Assembly: GCA_937897325.1 (NCBI GenBank)
Contig: CALCOY010000071.1
Coordinates: 1-64,000 of the forward strand
DNA length: 64,000 bases
DNA from: an uncultured Shimia sp.
GTDB taxonomy: Bacteria > Pseudomonadota > Alphaproteobacteria > Rhodobacterales > Rhodobacteraceae
Direction of reading: 5' to 3'
The notes below the pieces were generated by a model that saw only the letters and a list, made by a program, of their open reading frames with translations, was not told the DNA's origin and searched no databases. Below, one piece after another: positions 17,193-24,336 of the stretch (positions are counted from its first letter, which is position 1; every line of letters starts with the position of its first letter). The translations under genes and the position numbers were made by a program.

Positions 17193-17652
17193 ATGACCCA
17201 ACACGAACCCGACACAAGCTCCGCCACAGCCCTCGTCCTCGATGAATTGAAGCTCGACGACAACGAACAGGCGCAGCGACGCTCGCAGCGCAGCCAGGAC
17301 GGTTCGGAAGTCCGCTCGGTCGAACTGGAACGCCTAATCGCAGAAGGACTGACGCTCACCGAACAGCGCAGTGCCTATGAGGGTATGCGTGATCTCGCCG
17401 CAAAGCAATTCGAGGCGCATCGCCGCCTGCTGGGCCGACAATCGCAAATGCCAACAGATCGTCTTCAAACCGGACTGGACCCGTCACGGCTAGGCCGCAC
17501 CGTTCAAGCGGAACGATCTCCTCCTGGAGACGCTGCCAATCGGTCTGATCGTCTTCCCCGGCTCCGGCATCAGCGACAATCTCGCCGACAAGGCCAGGGT
17601 GCTCGGCATCCCGCTCTATGATTTCCGCAGCGCGAAAGGCGGGTCGTCATGA
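17193..17652 (+). pseudogene. degraded DUF2493 domain gene
   Basis: Remnant of the DUF2493 gene (usually about 300 aa) that follows the Toprim gene in this type of element. It starts normally (Met-Thr-Gln-His-Glu-Pro-Asp), then jumps from Glu-Leu-Lys-Leu directly to Asp-Asp-Asn-Glu-Gln-Ala-Gln-Arg-Arg, losing roughly 80 codons. After Gln-Phe-Glu-Ala-His-Arg it jumps again into the C-terminal part in a different frame. There, Cys-Trp-Ala-Asp-Asn-Arg-Lys and Ile-Val-Phe-Lys-Pro-Asp-Trp-Thr-Arg-His-Gly are readable, followed by an in-frame TAG where the family has Lys, and then Phe-Pro-Gly-Ser-Gly-Ile to the end. Three independent lesions make it non-functional. Family comparison is from memory. 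Confidence 0.8.
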
Positions 17653-17776
17653 CCCGTGATGCGCATATCGCATCGCGTTGCGCTCAGCGGGAGTATTCCG
17701 TTCACACCGTTGATATGCTATGCCTCAGCAGCGCCATGGCGGTGGAGGAGGCGCAGCCCATGAGAGGAGACCGCCC

Positions 17777-18247
17777 ATGTTCGTATCCGCATTTCTAAGC
17801 ATCATTGGCCTCGGCTTTCTTGTCTGGGTGCTGTTCGCATTGGCCGTGTACGCGCTGCCCGCCTTCGTCGGGGTGAGCGTCGGCATGTATGTCTATGACA
17901 CCGAAGCGGGCGTGCTCGCGGCACTGGTGGCCGGGATGTTCGCTGCCGTCTTCACCTATCTCATTGGCCAGGTCGTCTTCGCCAGAGTTCAGTCCATCCC
18001 CATTCGTCTGGCCATCGGCGCGCTCTTTGCCGCTCCGGCGAGTGTCGCTGGGTTTTCAGCAATCAAGGGGCTGTCGGAGATTGGCGGCGCATCCGAAGGC
18101 TGGACGCTCGCCTTCGCGATTATCGGCGCGGGCGTCACCGCCGGAACAGCCTGGGTGCAGATCGCAATTCTCGCGGGTCCCATCGGCGAGGACGAAGTGC
18201 AGCGCAACGACGCCATGCAGGCGAGCCCGTTCGCAAATGACCTCTAA
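17777..18247 (+). CDS. small multi-pass membrane protein of the ICE module
   Basis: Encodes 156 aa with about four transmembrane segments (roughly residues 5-27, 29-60, 70-95 and 105-125) and a polar C-terminus. GAGAGGAGA precedes the ATG at 17777. I recognise the pattern (Phe-Leu-Val-Trp-Val-Leu-Phe-Ala-Leu-Ala-Val-Tyr-Ala-Leu-Pro) as a conserved but unnamed membrane protein accompanying the DUF932/ParB/Toprim/DUF2493 block in other alphaproteobacterial elements. Function unknown. It is the last gene that can be assigned to the element. Confidence 0.7.
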   Translation: MFVSAFLSIIGLGFLVWVLFALAVYALPAFVGVSVGMYVYDTEAGVLAALVAGMFAAVFTYLIGQVVFARVQSIPIRLAIGALFAAPASVAGFSAIKGLSEIGGASEGWTLAFAIIGAGVTAGTAWVQIAILAGPIGEDEVQRNDAMQASPFANDL

Positions 18248-18320
18248 GCGGACAAAGCCAGCCTAGGTCATGGCCTATCCGACGTCGGCTTTCTAGTTGT
18301 TCGTGTGCCTTTTATCGTGC

Positions 18321-19511
18321 TCAGGTGTAAGGCGGATAACGGCGCTCTCTTCCGACGAGGACCAGAACCACAACGCCAAACAACAAGGTCGGAAACAGAG
18401 AAAATTCAAGCCAGCCGACGCCCTTGGCAAACCATCCACCTATCATCGGCAAGATAAATGCGATGCCATAGCCGATCAGCGTCATTCCGGCAGTTAACCG
18501 TGTAACCGCTCTTCCTTTCGCAATGGCAGCTGGCAGCGACACCAACAGAATGAGTTCCACCGAGGCAGCAAACCCGGTGAGCAATGCACCCAGCCACGAG
18601 ACCCAGCCCGAGAGAAAAGTAAACCCGGCAAGCCCGACCACGGCCATCCCAGCAGAAGCTGCAATGGGACCCCGTTTGCCAATCCATCCAGGCGCCGCCA
18701 ATACGACGAAGGAAGCCATCAATGGCGTTGCGTTAAAGAGCAACAGCAACCACGCGAGCGCCGCACTTTCGCCTCGCGCTTCCAGTATTAAACCCACATA
18801 GGAATTGATGACGTAGAACAGGACAACCGACCCGGCCAAAAGCAATCCATATTGCCAAACTCGCGCGTCATTCCAGCTGGGCAATGTTTTGGCTGGGGTC
18901 ATATTATGCGCGGCCGTTTCCGATTTGTCGGAAGAAACGTGGGGGGTGCGCACGAAGGCAGCAGCAACCGCTATGACCAGAATGGGAATGGACCACAGGA
19001 GCAGGGCCACTCGCCAGTCGCCTCCTGCCAGCGGCAGCACCAAAGGCAAGGTCAACCCGGCACCAGACACTTCCCCAACCATCATCCCGTTCAGATATAC
19101 GGCGTTTCCCAGGGCGATGTGGCCGGGCGTCCAAACCCTGGTTGCTGCAGGTAAAGCGGTTTGGAACACGGCGACGCCAAAACCCATTAAAACCGAAACC
19201 ACAAACAGCATTAGGCTCGAAGGCGCGTAGCCACGTGCAGAGGACGCCGCTGCCATAAATAATACGCCAAAGACAATTGCAGCTTTCAAACCAAAGCGCT
19301 CGATAAGGAGTGCCGCTGGAATCGCGCCAAAGGCGACGGCGACCACAGGCAACATGGTCAAAGCTCCGATACCCGCAGCTTCCAGCCCATAGGAGTCAGC
19401 AATGCGGGTTGCCAATGGTGGGGCGGCCAAGACCGGTACACGAAGTGTCCAGCCAACCAGCCACAAGATGGCCAACATGACAATTGGGAATGATTGAGGG
19501 CGCTGTCCCAA
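18321..19511 (-). CDS. MFS transporter (CynX/NimT-like)
   Basis: Major facilitator protein of 396 aa with 12 predicted hydrophobic segments. The N-terminal pattern with Arg-Val-Pro after TM1 and Leu-Pro-Val-Val-Ala-Val-Ala-Phe-Gly in TM2 resembles the CynX/NimT group, which includes cyanate and 2-nitroimidazole transporters; the substrate is unknown here. It is divergent from a LysR gene with a 113-bp gap holding two perfect palindromes, so regulation by that LysR protein is likely. Codon use is less GC-rich than in the backbone, suggesting acquisition. Confidence 0.85.
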   Translation of the reverse strand: MGQRPQSFPIVMLAILWLVGWTLRVPVLAAPPLATRIADSYGLEAAGIGALTMLPVVAVAFGAIPAALLIERFGLKAAIVFGVLFMAAASSARGYAPSSLMLFVVSVLMGFGVAVFQTALPAATRVWTPGHIALGNAVYLNGMMVGEVSGAGLTLPLVLPLAGGDWRVALLLWSIPILVIAVAAAFVRTPHVSSDKSETAAHNMTPAKTLPSWNDARVWQYGLLLAGSVVLFYVINSYVGLILEARGESAALAWLLLLFNATPLMASFVVLAAPGWIGKRGPIAASAGMAVVGLAGFTFLSGWVSWLGALLTGFAASVELILLVSLPAAIAKGRAVTRLTAGMTLIGYGIAFILPMIGGWFAKGVGWLEFSLFPTLLFGVVVLVLVGRERRYPPYT

Positions 19512-19543
19512 ACTTCAGTCCATCCACGGCTTTCTTAAAGTGT

Positions 19544-19598
19544 CAGTCGACTGAACATATAATCTCTAAAAATTCGCGGTAGTCGTGTTATCTAGATA
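19544..19598. promoter_or_regulatory. candidate LysR operator palindromes
   Basis: The MFS/LysR divergent gap contains two perfect 10-bp palindromes, CAGTCGACTG (19544-19553) and TATCTAGATA (19589-19598). LysR regulators bind partially symmetric sites in such gaps. Assignment as operators is an inference from position and symmetry. Confidence 0.4.
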
Positions 19599-19624
19599 GC
19601 TGTTACCTAATTTTGAGAAAATCA

Positions 19625-20536
19625 ATGAACCGATTTGCCGAAATTGAAGCTTTTGTGTCGGTCGTCCAGACGGGCTCATTTTCAGCTGCCGCTGAACGAA
19701 AAGGTCTCGCGATTTCGGCAGTTAGCCGAAGGGTTGATGAAATGGAAACGCGCCTTGGCGTCAGGCTTACACGGCGCTCAACCCGCGGGGTTCGGACCAC
19801 CGAAAAAGGCCGAGAATACTACGCTCACTGTCTGCGCATCTTATCTGATCTGGCTGAAGCAGACAACGCAGTTTCGAGCAATGACGGCCCGATCAAAGGC
19901 CTCATCCGCGTTGCATGCCCTCCCGCCTTCGGCTTACGCTACCTGGCGCCACTCGCTACCAAATTCGCGGCGTCACATCCCGAAAGCCAGTTTGACATTG
20001 AAATGAGTGATCGCCCCGTCGACCTGATCGAAGGTGGGTTCGATTTCGCAATACGCCTAGGTACGACGGACGATCCGACGCTGACGTCGGAACCCCTGTT
20101 TTCTGTGCACTATGTCGTCGCAGCCAGCCCGGCATTCTGGAATGAATACGGTCGCCCAACCAAACCGGAAGACCTGGCTAATTTTCCGGCGCTTGCTTAT
20201 CGCGTCGGGCCCGATCCCGCACGATGGCGCTTTTCGCGCCCAAACGGACAAAAATTGGATGTGCGGCTAACACCGCGCATTGTCACCAACAACGGTACGG
20301 TCTTGGTCGATGCGGCCAAAGCAGGCCTAGGTGTGTGTCTGGAACCCAGTTTCGTTTGCTACGATGCCATACAGGAGGGGACATTGGAAACAGCTCTGGA
20401 TGATCACCGCACATACGGACGAGACGCAGAACTGGTGCGCCCGGCAGCGCGCCCGCTATCACAGCGCGCTGAAGAATTCGCAGATACACTGCGAAGCGCT
20501 TTCGCGACTTCAGCACCTTGGAAAAACCATGGCTAG
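19625..20536 (+). CDS. LysR family transcriptional regulator
   Basis: Regulator of 303 aa. The N-terminal winged helix-turn-helix (residues 5-65) shows Gly-Ser-Phe-Ser-Ala-Ala-Ala-Glu-Arg followed by Ser-Ala-Val-Ser-Arg-Arg-Val. The C-terminal part is a periplasmic-binding-like effector domain of the CrgA type (Leu-Ile-Glu-Gly-Gly-Phe-Asp-Phe-Ala-Ile-Arg-Leu-Gly, about 135). ATG at 19625 was preferred over TTG at 19613. It is divergent from the MFS transporter gene, its probable target. Confidence 0.9.
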   Translation: MNRFAEIEAFVSVVQTGSFSAAAERKGLAISAVSRRVDEMETRLGVRLTRRSTRGVRTTEKGREYYAHCLRILSDLAEADNAVSSNDGPIKGLIRVACPPAFGLRYLAPLATKFAASHPESQFDIEMSDRPVDLIEGGFDFAIRLGTTDDPTLTSEPLFSVHYVVAASPAFWNEYGRPTKPEDLANFPALAYRVGPDPARWRFSRPNGQKLDVRLTPRIVTNNGTVLVDAAKAGLGVCLEPSFVCYDAIQEGTLETALDDHRTYGRDAELVRPAARPLSQRAEEFADTLRSAFATSAPWKNHG

Positions 20537-20709
20537 GCAATTTCTCGCGACAATCGTCAATTCGGACCTTCGAACCGAGCGCAGTTTTTGGAGCTTTGAG
20601 CTCAGAGCCGACCAATGCGATTGCAAGAGTCTTAGTGCACAGGTGCTGCTTCACAAAGAAGCCGTTGCGCGTGTTGAAACATGACGGCAGTGCGGGACGC
20701 ATTTTCCCA

Positions 20710-21030
20710 TTAACTGTCTCGCTTGATTGACCGCTTTGCGGTCCAGATCAAAAGTGTCCCTGCAAGCGCAAGGATTGCGATATAGAGAAACTCATATTCG
20801 AACCGTGAAACGTCCAAAAGACCGGCAGCGATTGCGATCTGTTCAAACACCATTCCAAAGAGCGGAAAAAAGGCGATTACCGCTGTTTATCTTTGCGCTC
20901 CTGAAACGCTGATCGCCCACAATGTCAGAAACAATGACGGCGTCCTAAGCAAAACGCCGACGAGGACACTCGATAGCAAAAGCGAACCGTCTAGCCGGCC
21001 AAGCGCTTCCCCGCCTTGAGCAACGGGAGC
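20710..21030 (-). pseudogene. interrupted small membrane-protein ORF
   Basis: On the minus strand one frame encodes three hydrophobic segments (around 20980-20900, 20885-20825 and 20790-20740) and a basic C-terminus ending Ile-Lys-Arg-Asp-Ser at 20710, but a TAA stop at 20887-20889 cuts it after the first segment. The readable part looks like the end of a multi-pass membrane protein. No clear start or ribosome binding site was found. I treat it as a remnant; the family is not recognised. The rest of 20537-21112 shows nothing else supportable. Confidence 0.4.
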
Positions 21031-21112
21031 GACGAACTGCGCAGTTGCTGCTCGATGACAGCAGATTGATCTGACAGCGGCGGCCGTCGAGTGTGAGGTC
21101 GGATCGAAGAGT

Positions 21113-21511
21113 TTAGGACGATGCAGCCGTCGCCACATCAAGACCCACTTCCGTGAGATATCGCCAGAAAAATCCTTCGTTTGCGACTTCAAACAACACG
21201 GTAGACAGTCGGCGGTTTTCTGGTGCTGAAGATCGTGCGCCCGTTTGAAGTTCCACATATTGGAACAACAAGAGATCAGGCCAGTAACCCAAAAGCCTAG
21301 GTTCCTCGATGCTGATTTGAAAGTTTGGATTGGTGCCATGCCCATTCCAAACCTGTTCGATCAGATCGCTGCGCTTGAGGATGGCACCGGCAGGTTGAAT
21401 GTTCTCGAATTCATCGTGCAGGACATCTGCGAAACTTGCGGCAAATGTGTCTTTGCCTTCCTCACCACGAAACCAGGCTCCGAGGAAGTCGTGCAGACGC
21501 ACGACTTCCAT
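21113..21511 (-). CDS. NTF2-like / SnoaL-fold hypothetical protein
   Basis: Encodes 132 aa with a pattern that fits the NTF2-like fold: an N-terminal helix with Leu-His-Asp-Phe-Leu-Gly-Ala-Trp-Phe-Arg-Gly, then Asp-Glu-Phe-Glu-Asn-Ile-Gln-Pro-Ala-Gly, and strands containing Tyr-Val-Glu-Leu-Gln and Arg-Arg-Leu-Ser-Thr-Val-Leu-Phe. No catalytic role can be assigned. Start chosen at ATG 21511 because the fold begins there; an upstream Met at 21586 is possible. It stands alone between degraded sequence and the DUF1330 gene. Confidence 0.5.
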   Translation of the reverse strand: MEVVRLHDFLGAWFRGEEGKDTFAASFADVLHDEFENIQPAGAILKRSDLIEQVWNGHGTNPNFQISIEEPRLLGYWPDLLLFQYVELQTGARSSAPENRRLSTVLFEVANEGFFWRYLTEVGLDVATAASS

Positions 21512-21672
21512 ATGTGCTACATTTAGGTGATCCAAATTCACTCGTCCGGCCCGCACCGCGATCAGTAGAATTCCACTATAGATCAAGCAGGCTCGACATC
21601 GAACTGAAACTCGAAGATTTCTCGTAGCAGCAATGCAGCAGCCTCGTTTTGCTACTGGCCAAGAGTGCCGTC

Positions 21673-21975
21673 TCAGGCCAGATCGTCTTTGCCTTCGATA
21701 ACGTAGTGGAAGCTCTCCGAGCCCGCCGTCCGTGCATCAAGGTGGGGCTTGTATTCCGGGTCGTTCATGAAGTTCATTGCCGCTTCTTTCGAAGGCCATT
21801 CGAGAATAATCCGCAGGGCAGCTGGGGTGTCGCCACCTTCAACTTGCTCGTGGCTTGCGGTGCGAGCGAGATACTTTCCGCCGTGCTTGGCAACCAACTT
21901 GTTTGCGGTTGGCAGATAGTCGGGAATCCAGTCTTCGGTGTTCGGTGTCACTGCAAGAACAGAGTAATAGGCCAT
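21673..21975 (-). CDS. DUF1330 domain protein
   Basis: Encodes 100 aa of the DUF1330 family, small dimeric alpha+beta-barrel (ferredoxin-like) proteins. It shows Gly-Gly-Lys-Tyr-Leu-Ala-Arg-Thr near residue 32, Ile-Ile-Leu-Glu-Trp-Pro-Ser near 55 and the usual Tyr-Lys-Pro-His-Leu-Asp-Ala-Arg near 75. Function unknown. It is divergent from a LysR gene with a 112-bp gap. A second DUF1330 protein is encoded at 59887-60174. Confidence 0.88.
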   Translation of the reverse strand: MAYYSVLAVTPNTEDWIPDYLPTANKLVAKHGGKYLARTASHEQVEGGDTPAALRIILEWPSKEAAMNFMNDPEYKPHLDARTAGSESFHYVIEGKDDLA

Positions 21976-22087
21976 GGTTTGATCCTCATTTTGATACTGA
22001 TTTGGAGATGTGTTGACCAGACATGTGACTTCATGTTCCCTAAATAAACAGGATGGAATGAGTTTCTGAATTTAGAAAACGTAAATA

Positions 22088-22990
22088 ATGGACACTATCG
22101 CACTCCGCCTCTTCGTCTTGGCCGCCGAGAAGCTGAACATCAGTGCTGCCGGCCGCGTTCTTGGCATGGCACCTGCGGTGGCGACCGGAAAGCTGGCGAA
22201 ACTCGAAAAGACGCTAGGTGCCGACTTGCTCCATCGCTCAACGCGCAAGGTCGCCCTCTCGACAGAAGGCGCAGAGTTTTTGCCATTTGCGCAGGAAATC
22301 ATTGCCCAAGAGGACGCGGGTCGCGCGGCGCTTGGCCAGGGACAAAAACAGGTTACGGGAAAGCTGAGGTTTGCCGCGCCGAGTACATTCGCTCAAGCCT
22401 ATATCGCGCCGATCTTGCCAGATTTCCAGAAGGCGCACCCTACCCTTTCGCTGGATCTTAGGTTCTCTGATGCTCAGTTTGATCTGATTGAAGGAAGCTT
22501 CGATCTGGCGCTGCGAAACATGGTTTTGCCCGACACAACGCTCAAAGGACGCAAGCTCGCAGACGACGTTCGGGTACTGTCCGCTGCACCGGCGTATTTG
22601 GAAAGGAACGGTAGTCCAAAGACGCCTTCCGACCTAAGAAATCATCGCCTGATTGCGTTCCGGGATCGGGTCCCACGTGAGCTGATTGCAAAGACCAAGG
22701 ACGTGGGTTTGTACGACACCAGCGGAGAAAATTGCCTGCTGACTTTTGACGATGGACACAGCCACAGACTCGCAACACTAGCCGGGTCAGGCATATCTGC
22801 CAACTCGCTCTGGAACATTCACGACGATCTAAAGGCAGGTCGACTTGTTCGTGTTTTACCCGACTATGTTTTTGCAGAGGACACGTCGCTTTGGCTGATC
22901 TACCCGCAGTCCAACGTCCTGTCGCCAAAGGTACGGGCTTTTATGGATTTCCTCTTAGACCGCATCGGACGCCACCCACCCTGGGAATAG
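22088..22990 (+). CDS. LysR family transcriptional regulator
   Basis: Regulator of 300 aa with an N-terminal helix-turn-helix (Leu-Asn-Ile-Ser-Ala-Ala-Gly-Arg-Val-Leu-Gly-Met-Ala, residues 16-28) and a CrgA-type effector domain (Leu-Ile-Glu-Gly-Ser-Phe-Asp-Leu-Ala-Leu-Arg, about 136). It is divergent from the DUF1330 gene, its likely target. The gap just before the start contains TTTCT-N6-AGAAA, a T-N11-A-like LysR half-symmetric site. Confidence 0.9.
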   Translation: MDTIALRLFVLAAEKLNISAAGRVLGMAPAVATGKLAKLEKTLGADLLHRSTRKVALSTEGAEFLPFAQEIIAQEDAGRAALGQGQKQVTGKLRFAAPSTFAQAYIAPILPDFQKAHPTLSLDLRFSDAQFDLIEGSFDLALRNMVLPDTTLKGRKLADDVRVLSAAPAYLERNGSPKTPSDLRNHRLIAFRDRVPRELIAKTKDVGLYDTSGENCLLTFDDGHSHRLATLAGSGISANSLWNIHDDLKAGRLVRVLPDYVFAEDTSLWLIYPQSNVLSPKVRAFMDFLLDRIGRHPPWE

Positions 22991-22991
22991 C

Positions 22992-23243
22992 TTGGCGACC
23001 AGAGATTTGTTTCCTCAACTTGAGCAGCTACCTGTACCAGATCACTTGGGTTGGAGCAGTGGTTTGCGTGAGGAATGGATTTTCGATCTGGCAGAACGAG
23101 AACCTGAAAGGCTGCTTGAAATGACCGATGAGGAGTTTCGAACAGCAATGGCGGAAGCTGGCTTCGACGCAGACGCATTGATCCAGCGATTTCACATATC
23201 CATTGCGGCGCTTCTTACAGACAAAAAGAACAAAGATGCGTAA
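22992..23243 (+). CDS. small acidic helical protein, unknown
   Basis: Encodes 83 aa from a TTG codon one base after the LysR stop. Composition is protein-like: acidic, predicted mostly helical, with Arg-Glu-Glu-Trp-Ile-Phe-Asp-Leu-Ala-Glu-Arg-Glu-Pro near residue 26 and Met-Thr-Asp-Glu-Glu-Phe-Arg near 44. The start is not certain; ATG codons occur further in. Its stop codon overlaps the ATG of the next small ORF, which suggests LysR-X-Y co-translation. Family not recognised. Confidence 0.45.
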   Translation: MATRDLFPQLEQLPVPDHLGWSSGLREEWIFDLAEREPERLLEMTDEEFRTAMAEAGFDADALIQRFHISIAALLTDKKNKDA

Positions 23244-23373
23244 AAAAGGTCTCTGCAAATTGTGTAGCTTTCATTTGAACGACTACAAAACAGATCAGCC
23301 AATGCGTCGTCCTATTGAGCGCGCTCGCGCCAGGCAGCGATTTGAAAACCGCTGCCTATGCAAGCATGGCTAG
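23236..23373 (+). CDS. 45-aa cysteine-rich mini-protein (candidate)
   Basis: A 45-codon ORF beginning at an ATG that overlaps the TAA of the preceding gene by 8 bp. It encodes Cys-Lys-Leu-Cys at residues 7-10 and Cys-Leu-Cys-Lys-His near the end, linked by a basic stretch. The CxxC/CxCxH pattern could form a small zinc site. It ends 4 bp into the 3' end of the convergent membrane protein gene. Too short for family recognition; support comes from the overlap and the cysteine pattern. Confidence 0.35.
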   Translation: MRKKGLCKLCSFHLNDYKTDQPMRRPIERARARQRFENRCLCKHG

Positions 23374-23867
23374 GCTTCCGAATGAAGCAGCCCACTGACC
23401 TCTCGGTCGTTCACCTCAACGTTGCGGGGGCGCAGAGCGGTGATCGCGACGGCGCAGAGTGTGAAGGCTGTGATGATGCCTGACGCGTTCACATAGAACA
23501 GTTCATGGTTGTGATCTGGCAAAACAACCAGCCGGTAGCTGAACGTCAAAGACGCAAAGAAGATGCTGGTAACAAGCGCCGTTTGGACGGTCTGCAGCAT
23601 TGAGGGCCAGTTGCGCCATTTCAAGACGATGGCCAGGCCGATCCCCTGAGACATCGAGAGAACCAGACCGATGGGATACCACAGTTGGAGTGCCTCAGCT
23701 GTGACATCGTCCTCCGTGATGCCCATCCCAAAATAGAAAGCGTCTTTGAAGAAGCTCCCGTACCATAGGAACATCGTCGACATCAGAAGAAAGCTTCCGA
23801 CCAGCGTTGGAAGTAAAGGGATGCCTCCGAGAGAGAAGCCGAAGACGCGTTGATAGACCTGCCGCAT
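23370..23867 (-). CDS. four-TM membrane protein, unknown
   Basis: Encodes 165 aa with four predicted transmembrane segments (about residues 15-37, 52-74, 85-107 and 120-145) and a polar tail. AAGGA lies at good spacing before the ATG at 23867. Not recognised beyond 'hypothetical membrane protein'. It lies 40 bp downstream of a small gene on the same strand. Both follow a 16-bp candidate response-regulator site at 24269, so they are probably part of the neighbouring two-component regulon. Confidence 0.7.
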   Translation of the reverse strand: MRQVYQRVFGFSLGGIPLLPTLVGSFLLMSTMFLWYGSFFKDAFYFGMGITEDDVTAEALQLWYPIGLVLSMSQGIGLAIVLKWRNWPSMLQTVQTALVTSIFFASLTFSYRLVVLPDHNHELFYVNASGIITAFTLCAVAITALRPRNVEVNDREVSGLLHSEA

Positions 23868-23907
23868 GATACGTGTCCTTTTTGCAGTTATGTGCGGCCT
23901 ATGCCGC

Positions 23908-24177
23908 TCAGTTAATCCGCTCGCGAGAAAGCCTGTCGGCTGGCGTGCGATGTGCATGACCTAAGACGCGTGTTTTTCCGCGATTTGTGCCGAATGTAAT
24001 CTTTTGTAAACTCGCCGAAGGTTCGAGTGAGCCCAAGGTCGCCGTCACTGCTTGTACGCTTGAGAGCTCGCCGCCTGTCAGTTGCAGAGAAACACCAGGA
24101 GTGTTCTCCCCATCGGGCTCAACCAAACGTCCCAATAAAATTGCGACCGCCAATGTAAGCATCTTCAGGGTGTCCAT
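23908..24177 (-). CDS. small putative secreted/membrane-anchored protein
   Basis: Encodes 89 aa with one N-terminal hydrophobic segment (Leu-Lys-Met-Leu-Thr-Leu-Ala-Val-Ala-Ile-Leu-Leu) that could be a signal or anchor, followed by a Thr/Ser/Gly-rich middle and a basic, His/Arg-rich C-terminus. GTGAGG precedes the ATG at 24177. The best support is context: a 16-bp tandem-hexamer site shared with three other promoters lies 92 bp upstream in the right orientation, the same distance as for mipA. Family unknown. Confidence 0.45.
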   Translation of the reverse strand: MDTLKMLTLAVAILLGRLVEPDGENTPGVSLQLTGGELSSVQAVTATLGSLEPSASLQKITFGTNRGKTRVLGHAHRTPADRLSRERIN

Positions 24178-24268
24178 CGCCCGCCTCACTTTCAAAAACG
24201 CCCGGCGACGGGCCAAGGCGTGATGCCTTCTGTACATCCTGTGCGAGTTTCGGGGCGATTTCAGCTGT

Positions 24269-24284
24269 GCAAAGAACTGTAAAG
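24269..24284 (-). promoter_or_regulatory. candidate response-regulator site A
   Basis: Read on the minus strand: CTTTAC-AGTT-CTTTGC, two hexamers 10 bp apart, matching sites B (26340), C (26404) and D (28996). It points toward the small gene starting at 24177 and the membrane protein behind it. The last hexamer has G instead of A at position 5, so it is the most divergent of the four. Confidence 0.55.
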
Positions 24285-24336
24285 TCTACGAACGGCAGGC
24301 CGACTAAGGCGGCTTTGATCCAGCGAAAGGGGGACG

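Larger units (their letters stand above)
10958..18247. mobile_element. integrative element remnant inserted at dusA
   Basis: Segment running from the A/T-rich 5' edge of dusA to the end of the small membrane gene. Gene order is tyrosine recombinase, DUF932, ParB-like, Toprim, broken DUF2493, membrane protein, all on the plus strand. This order matches a cargo-and-maintenance module I know from alphaproteobacterial plasmids and ICEs. No relaxase, TraG or type IV secretion genes are present in the window, so the element looks decayed or its remainder was lost. The right boundary is uncertain: no second copy of the dusA start region was found by eye. Confidence 0.6.

Noticed and set aside
10958-18320. 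Search for a second att copy of the dusA start region at the right end of the element
   Set aside because: No repeat of the ATGATGGATTGGACC core was found by eye within the window, so no att pair is claimed.
20529-20684. A 51-codon plus-strand ORF overlapping the end of the LysR gene
   Set aside because: No ribosome binding site and no recognisable pattern; likely chance.
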